A DNA stretch of 64,000 nucleotides. Source: Lepidostoma basale. Lineage: Eukaryota > Arthropoda > Insecta > Trichoptera > Lepidostomatidae. Under the pieces are notes generated by a model that searched no databases, was not told the origin of the DNA, and saw nothing but the letters and a program-made list of their open reading frames with translations. Position numbers and translations under genes: made by a program. Numbering within the stretch: the first letter of the stretch is position 1; every line of letters starts with the position of its first letter. This document shows, piece by piece, positions 41,930-52,539 of the stretch. The stretch spans positions 5,301,001 to 5,365,000 of the forward strand of contig JAHDVF020000211.1 in the NCBI GenBank assembly GCA_022606425.2. Direction: 5' to 3'.

Positions 41930-42560
41930 TCATAACGATAGGGATCTTTTTGTCCACGATAGATATCTCCGACAACGACAGCATAGATTGTTTTACCTAT
42001 CGGCTGCCAGAACTAATCTGTCTCTGGTGATACCGTCGGGAAGAACAATTAGTCTGCTGAACGCGATCTTCCCAGAGATCAATGTCTTTCATATTAGTGA
42101 AGGTACGTTCAGAAGACAAATACTGTCGACTTTAGAAAGTATCTTGTCTTGTTAATGTCGAACCATCTCTAATGCGTACCTGATATTACGTTGTATGTGT
42201 ATAACCTTGAGGGACAGATTTAGAAACGAATTTATTCGACAACAAACCAAGGTGACTGAGGTGGCTCTACGGATAGGCGGACTGAAGTGGCGGTGGGCTG
42301 GCCATATCTGTCGGAGAACCGACAGCCGATGGGGAACGCGGGTTCTGGAGTGGAGACCGCGTACAGGATTCCGTAGAGTTGGACGTCCCCCTGCCCGCTG
42401 GACCGACGATCTGAAGAGGATTGCTGGACATGGATGGATGGGAGCGGCAATGGATAGGGGGCGGTGGCGGGCTTTGGGAGAGGCCTACATTCAGCAGTGG
42501 ATGACAGACGGCTGATGATGAATGTCTTTTGAGTAAACTAACTGATTTGATTTGATTCGA
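41930..42560 (+). mobile_element. LINE-J copy split by LINE-D
   Basis: First piece 41930-42194: RYLRQRQHRLFYLSAARTNL, then shifted IPSGRTISLLNAIFPEINVF, HISEGTFRRQILSTLESILS. Second piece 42520-42560 carries the (GATTT)n tail (AACTGATTTGATTTGATTCG). Confidence 0.8.
42195..42519 (+). mobile_element. LINE-D fragment inside LINE-J
   Basis: The open frame 42195-42515 gives ITLRDRFRNEFIRQQTKVTE, VALRIGGLKWRWAGHICRRT, GRPPARWTDDLKRIAGHGWM, GEAYIQQWMTDG stop. The best LINE-D copy in the window; 5'-truncated. Confidence 0.88.
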
Positions 42561-43185
42561 TAACGTGTCTGAAGTGTTCCAGTTTCCTGCGCTTTCAACA
42601 TATGTATATAAATAATTTGATTTAATAACATAAATAAAATAAATATAGACGTATGTTTTTTATGTTCACAAAAGACTTGGTGGTCCTAATAAATTATGTT
42701 AATTTTGAAAAATGTGTTTTAAAGGACAAAGACATAACAATTAACCTTTTAAAAAAAACTGTGTTCAATGCTTCGAGATATAAACCGATAAATTAAAAAA
42801 ACATCACAATAACAATAACAAATGAATTCTTACAGTCAAATAAAAATGTAATAAATAATAATCACACCAAGAGATTTTATCCATAACGAGTGTTTTTCAA
42901 TTAGGAAAATTAATAACTCATAATCGGTTGTTAATACAAAATAATACCTGTGAAAGATTTACTTTTAATGTGGTCATTAAATTTAATTTGCTTCATTCGA
43001 CACGCGTTACGTAACACAGCCCGAGGGTAAATCACAACCGTTGGAATTATTGCCTTTTAAATATCAAGCTATGCTTGAGATTTCTTACTAAACCCCTTGA
43101 TTAATAATATATTTATTTTATGAAAATATACAGTGTTGTTTCTTTATTCGAAAGTTTTTACAATTGAATTTCACAATGTTAAAGC
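42561..43185. other. Unassigned AT-rich sequence
   Basis: About 620 bp; nothing recognised. Confidence 0.4.
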
Positions 43186-43189
43186 TTTA

Positions 43190-43514
43190 ACCGCCCTACC
43201 TTTGGGTTATTTCTCGAGAAACGTGCAAAAAAGCATTTTTTTTATTAATGAAATTTAATTATATATTAATTTTATTTTTTTAAATTACGAAACTTCAAAT
43301 AATCGACCGCACACTTCGCCTGCCCCTTGTAAAACTATCATATTTATGAAGACTTGTACTCGAGAGTTGTTGGCACACGCGCGTATCCCCAACAGTTTGT
43401 ACATTTTAGGTACATTACTTTTTCTCAAGCGTGTACGTGATACGGGATAGCGCAGAATGGTACAGTCACAGTGAACGTATCTCGGACGTTCAAATACGTA
43501 GGGTGGTTAATTTC
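43190..43514 (+). mobile_element. TTAA-type MITE, copy 2
   Basis: TTTAACCGCCCTACC to GTAGGGTGGTTAA. Same orientation as 3118, with internal GACTTGTACTCGAG and GTACGTGATACGGGATAGCG. Confidence 0.85.
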
Positions 43515-43532
43515 CCATAAAAATATCTTTTT

Positions 43533-43670
43533 ATGTATTGTTTCTTGAACAATGACGTAAAACTCCATATCAAATAATTGATACAAATAAAATCGTTCGT
43601 TTTCTAAAAGTTTTATTACAGTTTATGGGAATGACACGCATCGCCTTTCTAAGGCATTATCAAATTTCCG
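43533..43670 (+). repeat. PAL-1 left arm only
   Basis: TTGTTTCTTGAACAATGACG to CATCGCCTTTCTAAGGCATT; no mirrored arm. Confidence 0.75.
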
Positions 43671-43724
43671 CATTTATATATATCCGCGTTAATATTTAAG
43701 CATTTAATGTACCTAACTTACCAA

Positions 43725-44065
43725 CTTACCATCACGCCATTTCCTCTAAAGGATTGGCAGAGAGAATGGACCGCCACACTGCTCTGTCCTGTCTCGAGTT
43801 TCCTTTACATTCATATACCGTAATATGCACGCTCGTATATTTTTTTCGGACATCGAATGTGACCGCCCTTTTAATAATTGATTAATTTGGTTATGCCATG
43901 GCTGCCTTCAGTTTCTTATTCCATTCACACGGCATGTACTCGTATAATTTTTTTTATAAATTTTTATCACACATACGCTCCACCTATCCAAACCATTTAA
44001 TTGATCCTTTTTAATTTTATTTAGGATGCAATCATCTGCCTTACATTTCTTCCTTATTACACATT
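43725..44065 (-). mobile_element. RTE-A subfamily 2 fragment
   Basis: Inverted GTTA-like tail, CCATCACGCCATTTCC, ATTGATTAATTTGG, then KADDCI-type codons at 44020-44060. No frame. Confidence 0.78.
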
Positions 44066-44144
44066 GTATACTTTTATTGTCTTTGAATCTTTGAAAAGAA
44101 ACAAAAACATCGATTGAAAATAATATTTTGAATACTTAAAACAT

Positions 44145-44335
44145 TGATTAATACGAATGAAAACGTCATGTTTCGCCATTCTAAGGCAATATCAAATGCC
44201 TTAGATATTTGATAATGCCTTAGAAGGGCGAAACATATCATTCCCATAAAATATAACTCCTAGAAAACTGACGTTTTCATTCGTATTAATTATTTAATAT
44301 GGAGTTTAAGATCATTGTTCAAGAAACGATAAATA
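44145..44335. repeat. PAL-1 element, compact
   Basis: TTAATACGAATGAAAACGTC directly joins the core CATGTTTCGCCATTCT; the right arm is full length (GAAGGGCGAAACATATCATT to CATTGTTCAAGAAACG). Confidence 0.83.
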
Positions 44336-44374
44336 ACTTAAAACCTTTGTTGCAATAAAGAAATATGAATGAAT

Positions 44375-45468
44375 CTTCTTCAGCCTTTTTCCTATCACTT
44401 TGGATGTAGGCCTCTTCCATTTTCTTCCACTCGTCCCTGTATTGTCCTTTCCGAATCCAGGTTATTCCAGCTATTCGGGAAATATCATCAATCCATCTTT
44501 TAGGTGGCCTCCCGACACTCCTTTTCTTTGTCCAAGGTCTCCACCGAAGTGTTTGAATGTCCATCGAGTACTGTCCTGTCTTGCTATATGTCCAGCCCAT
44601 TGCCACTTTATTTTAGCTGTACGATCCATGATGCAGGCAACTTTGGTTCGGCGTCTTATTTCTTCATTTCTTATTTTGTCTTGGACACTCACGCCGAGCA
44701 TTTGCCTGTCCATGGATCGTTGTGTGATTTTTAGTTTATGGACACTTTTTGCTGTTAGGGTGGTTGTCTCTAGACCAGAAGTTCCCAAACTTTTTTAGAC
44801 CACCTACCCCTTTGCAAGATCTGATTTTTGTAAGCCCCCTCTATTATTATAGTTATCCAGTCAGTTTTTTTCTGGCTGTCTGATATTTTTGACTAACTTT
44901 AAGTGATTTTATATGTGTTTTGGATTAAAATTTATCAAATATTTTTATTATTGTAAATATAACCCATAATGGACTCATAAATACATGTACTCGTACATGC
45001 GTGTATGTATTTTTGAGAATTTACATTTATTTTTGTCAGATATAATAATTTTTCAAATCATTAAATCATCGAAATAGACAATTGAAGAAATATAGTATTG
45101 TGTAAGATGGACACGCAGAATAAATTATTTAATTTTTTTTTTCTATTACAGAATCACATATTAAATTTTCAAATGATATTATTGATTTTATAAGAAAAAC
45201 CGACCCTTAGACCATCCAAATTCTCTTCAAATGTTTATGAACCCCTTAATTGTCGATTACAGAAGTCTCAGCGTCCACTGGGGGGCGGTGCCGTCCACTT
45301 TGAGAACCACTGCCTAGACTGTATGTCAGGATAGGCAGTTTACATGCGTCGAACATTTTGAGTTTTAGACAAATTGAAACCTGCTTATTTTCACAAATTT
45401 CTTTCATTATACCTAAGGCAGCCCAGCCTAGTCTTATTCTTCTAGATATTTCGGCTGTTTGGTTGGTT
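44375..45468 (-). mobile_element. LINE-E copy with 12-bp TSD, split by a hAT-like element
   Basis: ATATGAATGAAT flanks it at 44363-44374 and 45469-45480. Minus strand from 45468: AEISRRIRLGWAALGIMKEI, LKLKMFDACKLPILTYS, then after the insert LETTTLTAKSVHKLKITQRS, MLGVSVQDKIRNEEIRRRTK, GHIARQD, and a shift near 44530 to GRPPKRWIDDISRIAGITWI. A GAAGAAG tail ends it at 44375. Confidence 0.9.
44776..45312. mobile_element. hAT-like non-autonomous element
   Basis: Left end CAGAAGTTCCCAAACTTTTT and right end, inverted, CAGTGGTTCTCAAAGTGGAC: the CAG-GGTTC-CAAA pattern of hAT ends. CTAGAC lies immediately outside on the left and one base out on the right, compatible with a worn 8-bp TSD. No transposase frame. 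Inserted in the YG-LETTT codons of LINE-E. Confidence 0.77.
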
Positions 45469-45480
45469 ATATGAATGAAT

Positions 45481-45869
45481 ATAAATAAATAAAAAAAATT
45501 ACTTGAAAATGTCAAAGAACCGAAATCTTCGTGTCTACCATACTTAATTTAAATTTATGGTGAATATTTTTTATCTACAGGTAATGTCGGCAACCGGACA
45601 GCCAATAAATTGTGGTATAATTTATACCACTCCCATTAAAGTCCTTGTAACGGTACGAATACAAAATATACACACAACACTAATTCATATTTCGGCAGAT
45701 GAATCAGAATATTGTGTCTGAAACAGAGCCACTCCCTTGTATTTAATTGGAAATAGACTAACTAATTTACCATAATGCGGTATCATCGAAGTGGCAGGTA
45801 GATGATATTAACTTCCAAACAATTATTATCAGGCGATTCTTTAAGAATTTCGTCATCTTGGAGACTATT
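45481..45869. other. Unassigned sequence with an RTE-A tail scrap
   Basis: At 45757-45806 GACTAACTAATTTACCATAA and GTGGCAGGTAGA look like a worn RTE-A 3' end; the rest is unassigned. Confidence 0.4.
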
Positions 45870-46195
45870 GATCTTTGTGTTCCGGATGGTTATCTTCGAC
45901 AGTGTTAGCACAGACTGTAATATCTCACAGCTTGCAGAACCAACCTGCCTCTGGTGATGCCGGTGGGGAGAGCAATCAAACCGCTGAACATGGTTGCTTC
46001 GGAGATCGACGCCTTCCATATTCGTGAAAGTACGTTCATAAGCCAACTACTAACTACTCTTGACTTTGAATAGTATTTTTTATTCCTAATGTCGAACCAT
46101 CTATATAATTATTCATTATTATTGTTGCATAGTTGTTGTTTGTACTAGTAATATCTTTTGAGAACATAAACTGATTTGATTTGATTTGAATTTTA
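45870..46195 (+). mobile_element. LINE-J 3' fragment
   Basis: LQNQPASGDA-type region, then VMPVGRAIKPLNMVASEIDA, FHIRESTFISQLLTTLDFE stop; tail TGATTTGATTTGATTTGAA at 46168. Confidence 0.78.
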
Positions 46196-46264
46196 ACCTG
46201 ACGTTTATCTTGATGTAAGGACTCATTTAAGTAACAAGAAAACCTTTTATATACATATGTATAA

Positions 46265-46640
46265 AAAAAATACTTAATTACATTACGGAAAATCCTGGAG
46301 CCCTTGAATGATGATGGAACTTGGAGAATAAGATATAATGAGGAGTTTTACAATGTCTACAAAGCATACAAGCTCTTGGCACATGCTAGACTGGATAAGC
46401 TGAAATGGGCTGGATATGTGGAGAGAATGCCATCGTCTTAGGCTTCAAATAGAACCCTTGAGAGACATCCGGGTGGGAGGAGAAGATCCGGTAGGCCTAG
46501 ACTCCGATGAGAGGATGAGGCGAGGAAGGGCGCTGCATAATTTCTACAGGTGACAGAAGTGCTTAGAGGCGAGGACTGATGGAGGCCATGGCTCGACATA
46601 AGTTGTAGAGCCATCGAAGAAGAAGAAGACAATATATTGA
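46265..46640 (+). mobile_element. LINE-G 3' fragment
   Basis: RKILEPLNDDGTWRIRYNEE, FYNVYKAYKLLAHARLDKLK, WAGYVERMPSS stop, then after a shift GGRRRSGRPRLR. Ends with GAAGAAGAAGA. Confidence 0.82.
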
Positions 46641-46664
46641 ACCCAAACTGTACAATATAAAAGA

Positions 46665-46876
46665 CGACCTTCGTGGCAGAGTGGCAATAGCTATGACTGC
46701 CACACAGAAAGAACCGAAGTTGTGATTATCACACTGTCTTTGGCCTAGTGTAGAATTCACGTGACAATGAAATCGCGTTAGTTTAGCTGTCTATCACATG
46801 TCATGAGAATCAATTAGAATAGTAATACCCTTTACATTATTTTTGCTCGCGCTGTAATGATGTAAAGAGATTTTAT
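46665..46876 (+). mobile_element. SINE-1 copy cut in its tail by LINE-I
   Basis: Head ACGACCTTCGTGGCAGAGTG (box A), box B lost, body CACGTGACAATGAAATCG, CTCGCGCTGTAATGATGTAA. The tail stops at AAAGAGATTTTAT and resumes at 47670 (TTAAAGAGCTATTTAATGAA, ATAATAATAATAAT). Confidence 0.83.
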
Positions 46877-47672
46877 CTTCTTCTTCTTCTTGTCCTGTCA
46901 CACCTCCGTGGTGCATAGGGCCTCAAGTAAACTTTAACCAGCCGACTCTATCGCATGCCTGATTCCTAACATCATCCCAAGTGAGACCTGCCGCTTCGAC
47001 CTCGTCCTGCAGGGCCCTTCTCCAGGTGGCTCTAGCCTTGCCTACTTTCCCCCCTTAGGGGACCAGTCTAGTGTACCCTGAGCGATGCAGGCTGGGTTCC
47101 GTCTCAGAGTATGACCGATCCACTGCCATTTGCGTCTAGCGACTTGTTCTCTGATTGGCATTTCGCCTGCTGTGGTTTAGAGAACGGCATTTGATACTGT
47201 TTGGGGCCAACAAATATGGAATATTAAGCGAAGGCAACTTTTTGTAAACACTCGGAGTTTTTCAATAACGTCCGCGGTAGATTTCCATGTCTCACATCCG
47301 TACCGCAGTACGCTTTAAATTCTACTGTTGAATATTTGGATCTTGAGCTTTCTCGAAATGATACTGGAACGCCATACAGGGCGAAGCATTGCGAAAGCTC
47401 CCCTTGCCTTGTCGAGTCTACTCTACATCCTCTTCCGTACCTCCCGAGCCCGCTATCATACTACCGGGGTAGCAAAAGCTGGTTGTGGTCATAAGGGGGA
47501 CACGGTGGAGCAAGATTGGGGTGGAGTTATTTGTGGACGCTCGTAGGTCTATTGTCTTGGACACGTTTATTTTGAGGCCCACTTTCGCCGCTTCCTCGTT
47601 AAGTCTACACAGTTTCTGCTCTGCATCCTCCCGGTTTATTGAAAGCAGACATAGTACATCAGCTTAAAGAGC
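46877..47672 (-). mobile_element. LINE-I copy, ~800 bp
   Basis: Minus strand: ADVLCLLSINREDAEQKLCR, LNEEAAKVGLKINVSKT (after RT motif C), then broken KAFAMLRPVW-like region, RRKWQWIGHTL and a (GAA)n tail. The RT active site itself is just lost at the 5' side. TAAAGAG is present at both ends. Confidence 0.82.
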
Positions 47673-47836
47673 TATTTAATGAAATAATAATAATAATAAC
47701 ACAAACGAAATGACAATGAGGAGTAGAAGTCCAAGTCTCAGGATAGGGTCGGCTGGAGAAACTTTTTGAAACTGAGGTTCACTCAGAACTGTAGAGTCAG
47801 AGATGAAAATTAGTTTTTTTTAAACATAAATAGTAA

Positions 47837-48960
47837 TTTGATGTTTTATGTGTGACTGAATGTATGATGAAAGAGTGTGGTTCCTTGGAGCATGCGGATA
47901 AGCTTGTTCTGTGGTCGGGTGTGCCGAATGACCACAGAGCATGCCAAGGCGTGGCGGCGGTGCTAGCTCCAAGGATGGTAGAATGTATGAAAGGTTATAA
48001 ATGTGTAAGCCCAAGACTCATGTGGATTCGCTTCAAGATCGGGTTAACAAGAGTTTTCCTTTTAATTGGATACGCCCCTGGTAACAACGAAAATGAGGCG
48101 AGTAAAGATGAGTTTTGGGACAAAGTGAGAGAGACATTGGTGTGTAAGAGTGAAAACGAAAGATTGATAATAGCAGGTGATATGAACGGTTGGGTGGGAA
48201 TCCGTAGGAGTGGGTACGAGGAATGTCTGGGTACGTTTGGTGATAGACGAATAAATGATAATGGAAGGAGACTGCTTGAATTGTGTATAGAATGGGGTCT
48301 CTTTGTATCAAATACCATCTTCGATCATAAGAGAATCCATCTCTATACTTGGGAAAGAGGATTTGAAAGGTCCATTATAGATTACGTCATTGTAGACTCT
48401 AGATTACAGGCGGATACTGTTGATTCAAGGGTCTTCAGGGGAGCCGAACTGGAAACGGATCATTTTTTAGTAGTGGCAAAAGTGATCTTATTCCGGGGAT
48501 GGCGAACCAGAAGAAGCAAAACAGTAGCCGCACCGACTAGAGTCAAAGTTGAAAAACTGCAAAACAATGACGTAAGAAATAATTTCGTAAGAAAAGTGAA
48601 AGATAGATTGAGTGAGCGGGATGTAAGTGAGTTGAGTATTGACGAGACCTGGAAATACTTGAAGGAGAGTTTGTGTGAATCAGCGAAAGAATCGTGTGGT
48701 GTGTGTGTACAAGGAAGAAGGAAAGGGGATGCATGGTGGAATGATGACGTAAAGATTGCTGTTAAAGAGAAGAAAGATGCTTGGTTGAATATGTTGTCGA
48801 TAAATAAGAATGACAGAGTTAAGTATGAAAGAGCAAAAGATTTATATAAGGTATGCAAGAAGAGAGTGAAGTCGGTAGTGAAAGCGCGGAAAGAAAAGCT
48901 GAAGGAGGAAGAAGGGCTCAAAATGACAAACAACTTCCAAGCAAATTTAAAATGTTTTGG
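47837..48960 (+). pseudogene. RTE-A endonuclease domain
   Basis: An APE-like endonuclease that would nick target DNA. Reading from 47837: VTE (catalytic Glu region), WSGV, GDMNGWVG (Asp and Asn), IIDYVIVD (Asp), ETDHFLV (Asp-His pair). The first strand and its Asn are missing because of 5' truncation. A basic linker follows (RRKGDAWWNDDVKIAVKEKK). No usable start codon: the frame opens after a stop at 47834, and the first ATG lies downstream of the VTE motif. Frame is left near 48940. Confidence 0.9.
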
Positions 48961-50215
48961 AAAGAAGTTAAAAAAGCCCGAAATCCTCCTGATAGTGGAT
49001 GTGTGAAAGCAATTTTAGACAACGAGGGAAGAATGTTAACGGAGAGTAAGATCATACAAGAAAGATGGATGGAATATTTTAAGGAGATGTATGGTGGTGA
49101 TACAAGCGTGATCGAAAATATAACAGCTAGTGCGAGTGCGGGACCTATGAATGATAATATTGAAAAAATAAGTACGAATGAGATGAAAAGATCCGTGAGT
49201 GCAATGAAAAGTGGAAAAGCTGTTGGGTTTGATTGTATTGCCATAGACTTTATTAAAAGCGGTGGCGAAGTGGTTTCTACATGGTTATGTAAGTTATTTA
49301 ACCAGTGCTTGGAGGAGGGATATACGCCGCTAGACTGGAGGAGAGCAGTAATTATGCCCCTGTACAAAGGAAAAGGATCGCGTATGGAATGTGGAAACCA
49401 CAGAGCTATTAGTCTTTTGAGTGTCGTTGGTAAAGTCTATGGCAGAATTTTAATAGAAAGAGTAAGAAAATTGACGAGTGACAAAGTTTGGGATGTGCAA
49501 GGTGCCTTTATGAATGGCAGAGGATGTATGGATCAAATTTTTGGACTTCGTACATTGACAGAGAAGTTTCTGGCCAAAAATCGCAAACTTTTCTGTGCAT
49601 TTGTCGACTTACAAAAAGCATATGATTACGTTAATAGAGAAAAGTTGTGGAAAATATTGTCTGAATATGGAATAAGTACAAAACTGATCACGGCCATTAA
49701 GTCGCTATACACGGAAAGCACTGCTAGTGTCAGAGTAAATGGAGATCTAACAGCCTGGTTTGATATCAATAAAGGTGTCAAACAAGGTTGCGTAATGTCC
49801 CCGTGGTTATTTAATCTGTATATGGACAATTGTATGAGAGAGCTGAAAGGGTTGGATGTAGGTGCTAAAATGAGCGGAGTGTCAGTAAGCTGTCTCTTGT
49901 ATGCGGATGACGCTGTCCTACTTGCTGACAACGAGCATGAACTACAAGTCCTGGTGAATTGTATGTATGAGGTATGCATGCGAAATGATCTGATGATGAA
50001 TGTTAATAAGTCAAAGGTAATGATTTTTGAAAAGGAAGAAACCACGACAGTCTGCAACATTAGCGCGAATGGTGAAAATTTGGAGCAAGTAGTTGAGTTC
50101 GTGTATTTAGGTAGTATGTTTACTAGAGATGGGCGAGTGGAGAGGGATATTGAAAGAAGGGTTGGGGCAGGCAACAAAGTGAATGGTGCACTTAAAGTTG
50201 TCATCGCAAACAAAA
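48900..50215 (+). pseudogene. RTE-A reverse transcriptase core
   Basis: Open in frame 1 from 48853 to 50322, with real sequence from about 48940 to 50210. RT motifs in order: GKAVGFDCI, RRAVIMPLYKGKG with NHRAISLL, motif A FVDLQKAYDYVN, motif B KGVKQGCVMSPWLFNLY, motif C LLYADDAVLLAD, thumb VYLGSMFTRDGR. All catalytic Asp are present, so the polymerase core itself is undamaged; it lacks a start and the downstream block is out of frame. The best evidence in the window for a recently active source. Confidence 0.92.
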
Positions 50216-50728
50216 CCTATCCAAAAAAGCTAGAATGGCAGTGCACAATGGTGTTCTTCTACCGACCCTTATGTATGGAAGCGAAGCATGGAACTGGCAA
50301 AGGAAGGATGAAAGTAGAATAAATGCAGTAGAAATGAGATCTCTTAGACGAATGTGTGGATATTCTGTGTATGATAGAGTGTCAATGAAAATATAAGAAG
50401 TGAATGCGGTGCGAATGATGGTGTCATGAACAAAATAATGAAAGGATCATTAAGATGGTTTGGACATATGGAAAGAATGAACGAAGAAAGAATGGTAAAA
50501 AAATTATATGTTAATGATGTAAATGGAACCAGAAATAGAGGAAGACCGCGGAAAACGTGGCACGATCAAATAAATCAAATATTGAATGTCGGCCATGTGA
50601 GGAGTCAGAGAAATCGACGCGCGTGCATGACACGATGTATGAATGTTGAGGTAGCGAGAGAAATATGTCAGGAAAGAAAGGTGTGGCAGTCCATTCTTTC
50701 TGCCTACCCCTTCGGGGAGACGGCGTGA
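50216..50728 (+). pseudogene. RTE-A C-terminal block, shifted
   Basis: Frame 3 from about 50223: KKARMAVHNGVLLPTLMYGS, EAWNWQRKDESRINAVEMRS; a base is missing near 50384 relative to the 7.6-kb copy (GTGTCAATG versus GTGTCGAATG); then frame 2: MNKIMKGSLRWFGHMERMNE, RNRGRPRKTWHDQINQIL, RRACMTRCMNVEVAREICQE, SILSAYPFGETA. Near 50206 one A is missing in ACAAAACC relative to the sister copies. Confidence 0.88.
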
Positions 50729-50749
50729 TGGTTAGTTAGTTAGTTAGTT

Positions 50750-51115
50750 ACTTGTACAATGATGTTAAACTTAATAATAAATAATTACACGTCTAAAAAC
50801 GTCCATTTTTTTTTAAACCAAGGATTTAAATAAATGATATTAGAATTTATTTTTACAATCTTCAATGTGAGCAGAAAATAGCTCATTATTATGAAGAAGG
50901 AATCTGGTCGTGTTCAGGCTTGAACCCAAGTCCCCTGGATCAGGAGCCAAGCGTATATCCTCTAGATCACCACCCGACTATTATTATTTTCAATGTTTGA
51001 TTATATTTTATGGGAATTACATCTTTCGGCTTACATGACAAAACATGTAATTCGTATAAAATATAATAATAAAATCATAAAATAGACGTTTTCATTCGAA
51101 TTAATGACTAAATAT
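50750..51115. repeat. PAL-1 split by SINE-2
   Basis: Left arm TTGTACAATGATGTTAAACT to AAAACGTCCATTTTT; after SINE-2, TGATTATATTTTATGGGAAT, a shortened centre (CATCTTTCGGCTTACATGAC, AAAACATGTAATTC) and right arm to ATTCGAATTAATGAC. Confidence 0.78.
50815..50978 (-). mobile_element. SINE-2 (tRNA-derived), fuller copy
   Basis: Minus strand: GTCGGGTGGTGATCTAGAGG (weak box A), TGATCCAGGGGACTTGGG, box B GGTTCAAGCCT, then ACACGACCAGATTCCTTCTT and an AT-rich tail. Second copy at 57405. The tRNA of origin is not clear. Confidence 0.75.
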
Positions 51116-51645
51116 TTTAATGTTATTTTTGGTAGTTAGTAAAGCAGCAGCGTACAGGGCGAGGAAAATGAAGATTTTTTCTGCTTTTCAAAAAAAACAA
51201 TATTTCGGCGCTTGATTCATTTGGTAATTTGACATCGATACACATGATCATAAACACTTTTACGAGGGAAAGAGTAAACAAAAGAATTTATGGTTTCTTC
51301 AGTTACGTAAGAAATATTCACGATGGAGCTTCGTATATTTTACCAGGTGCTCGGATATTCTCGGAATGTTTTATGATTTCACGTAATTGGATTCAAAACA
51401 CAGACTTCCTTGAGAAAATGGATAAAACAAAGAGCCACGAAACAGACGTACACGCAAAACTCTGTTGACATAACTCAAATTGAGGAAGTCAACACGGTGG
51501 AAATGCAAGGCGGCGTGTATAGCCACAAGTGATACGTAAATACGTTTGAACTCAAACAAACGATGGAACTTACGTCATGCCTTTCGTCAATGTTAGTTTA
51601 AGAAAAAACAACGTAATGACAACAGGTTGAACATAATCTTATTCT
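51116..51645. other. Unassigned sequence
   Basis: A 79-codon plus frame (51229-51468) is not recognised. No repeats seen. Confidence 0.4.
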
Positions 51646-51649
51646 ACTG

Positions 51650-52180
51650 GTGCCGTGTCAGGTACCCCCAACGTTTGCGATCACTGCAGCGAAGGCATCT
51701 CTGTCCTATGCCACTTGGAACAGGTTCTGAACTCTGCTCATTCCTGTCCATTCTTTTATATTTCGCAGCCAGGACAACTGCCTTCTACCAACTCCCCGAC
51801 GTCCCTCTATTTTACCCATTAATATCAGCCGAAAGAGGTGGTCTTTTTTTCCTCTTAGCACATGACCCAAATATGAGACCTTTCTAACCTTCATACTCGA
51901 CAACAGCTCTCTATTGGCTCTAGTTCTCTGTAGTACGTCTGCATTTCTGACCCTATTGATTCACGGTATACGGAGCATTCTGCGGTATATCCACATCTCA
52001 AACGCCTCCACCCGGATCATTACATCCACTTTCAGAGTCCAAGTTTCACAGCCATATAGTAAAACAGACCATATATAACATTTAATCATTCTTTGTCCGA
52101 GTTTCGGATTAAGATTATCATTGCAAACGAAGATTCTCGTTTTGTTAAACAAGCTGGTGCAAGTTAAATTCTGCATTTTA
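51650..52180 (-). mobile_element. LINE-C fragment, longer copy
   Basis: Minus strand: KTRIFVCNDNLNPKLGQRMI, KCYIWSVLLYGCETWTLKVD, VEAFEMWIYRRMLRIP; then KVRKVSYLGHVLRGKKDHLF, KIEGRRGVGRRQLSWLRNIK, EWTGMSRVQNLF. One frame change near 51900-51950. Confidence 0.83.
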
Positions 52181-52539
52181 TTTTAATATCATATCATCTG
52201 GATATAATAACAGATATTTTAATAAACTAAAAATAAAACAAATGAGCAATACCGACAAAGAAGTTAACTCTACCGTAAAAATAATTTATAAATTGATAAG
52301 ACGTTTATTGGTAAAACGCATGCACGTATGCATACACACATTGAATGTACTTTTCATATATTTTTATTAAAGATAAATCCTTAAAACATGAATCAATGCC
52401 CTTTTAAAATAACTTCGATTATATATCCCGATGAAGTTAAAGTGGTATTGGAACCGGTTTGTAATATAAGTATTGCAAAAAAACTGCATGTAAGTTATTA
52501 CGCGACCATAAAGCAAAAACTAATTATACAAGCATATTT
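52181..52539. other. Unassigned AT-rich sequence
   Basis: Nothing recognised. Confidence 0.4.

Larger units (their letters stand above)
47837..50745 (+). mobile_element. RTE-A, longest copy
   Basis: Contains most of the endonuclease, the complete RT core, the C-terminal block and a (GTTA)5 tail at 50731-50750; it has essentially no 3' UTR (the stop of GETA overlaps GGCGTGATGG), as is usual for RTE-group LINEs. The 5' end is cut inside the endonuclease (first codons FDVLCVTEC). Three frame changes, near 48940, 50206-50215 and 50384, break it, all explicable by single-base changes. It sits directly against a PAL-1 element at 50750. Confidence 0.93.

Noticed and set aside
48460..48933. 157-codon minus-strand frame
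   Set aside because: It lies opposite the RTE-A coding strand and has the low-complexity composition of an antisense shadow.
47852..49006. Host gene resembling a craniofacial-development-protein-like endonuclease
   Set aside because: The endonuclease continues into a reverse transcriptase and ends in a (GTTA)n tail with many truncated copies around; it is the RTE-A element.
49626..50213. 195-codon minus-strand frame
   Set aside because: Antisense shadow of the RT core; no motif on the minus strand.
50731..50750. Telomere-like repeat
   Set aside because: The unit is four bases (GTTA), not the insect TTAGG, and it occurs only at RTE-A 3' ends.
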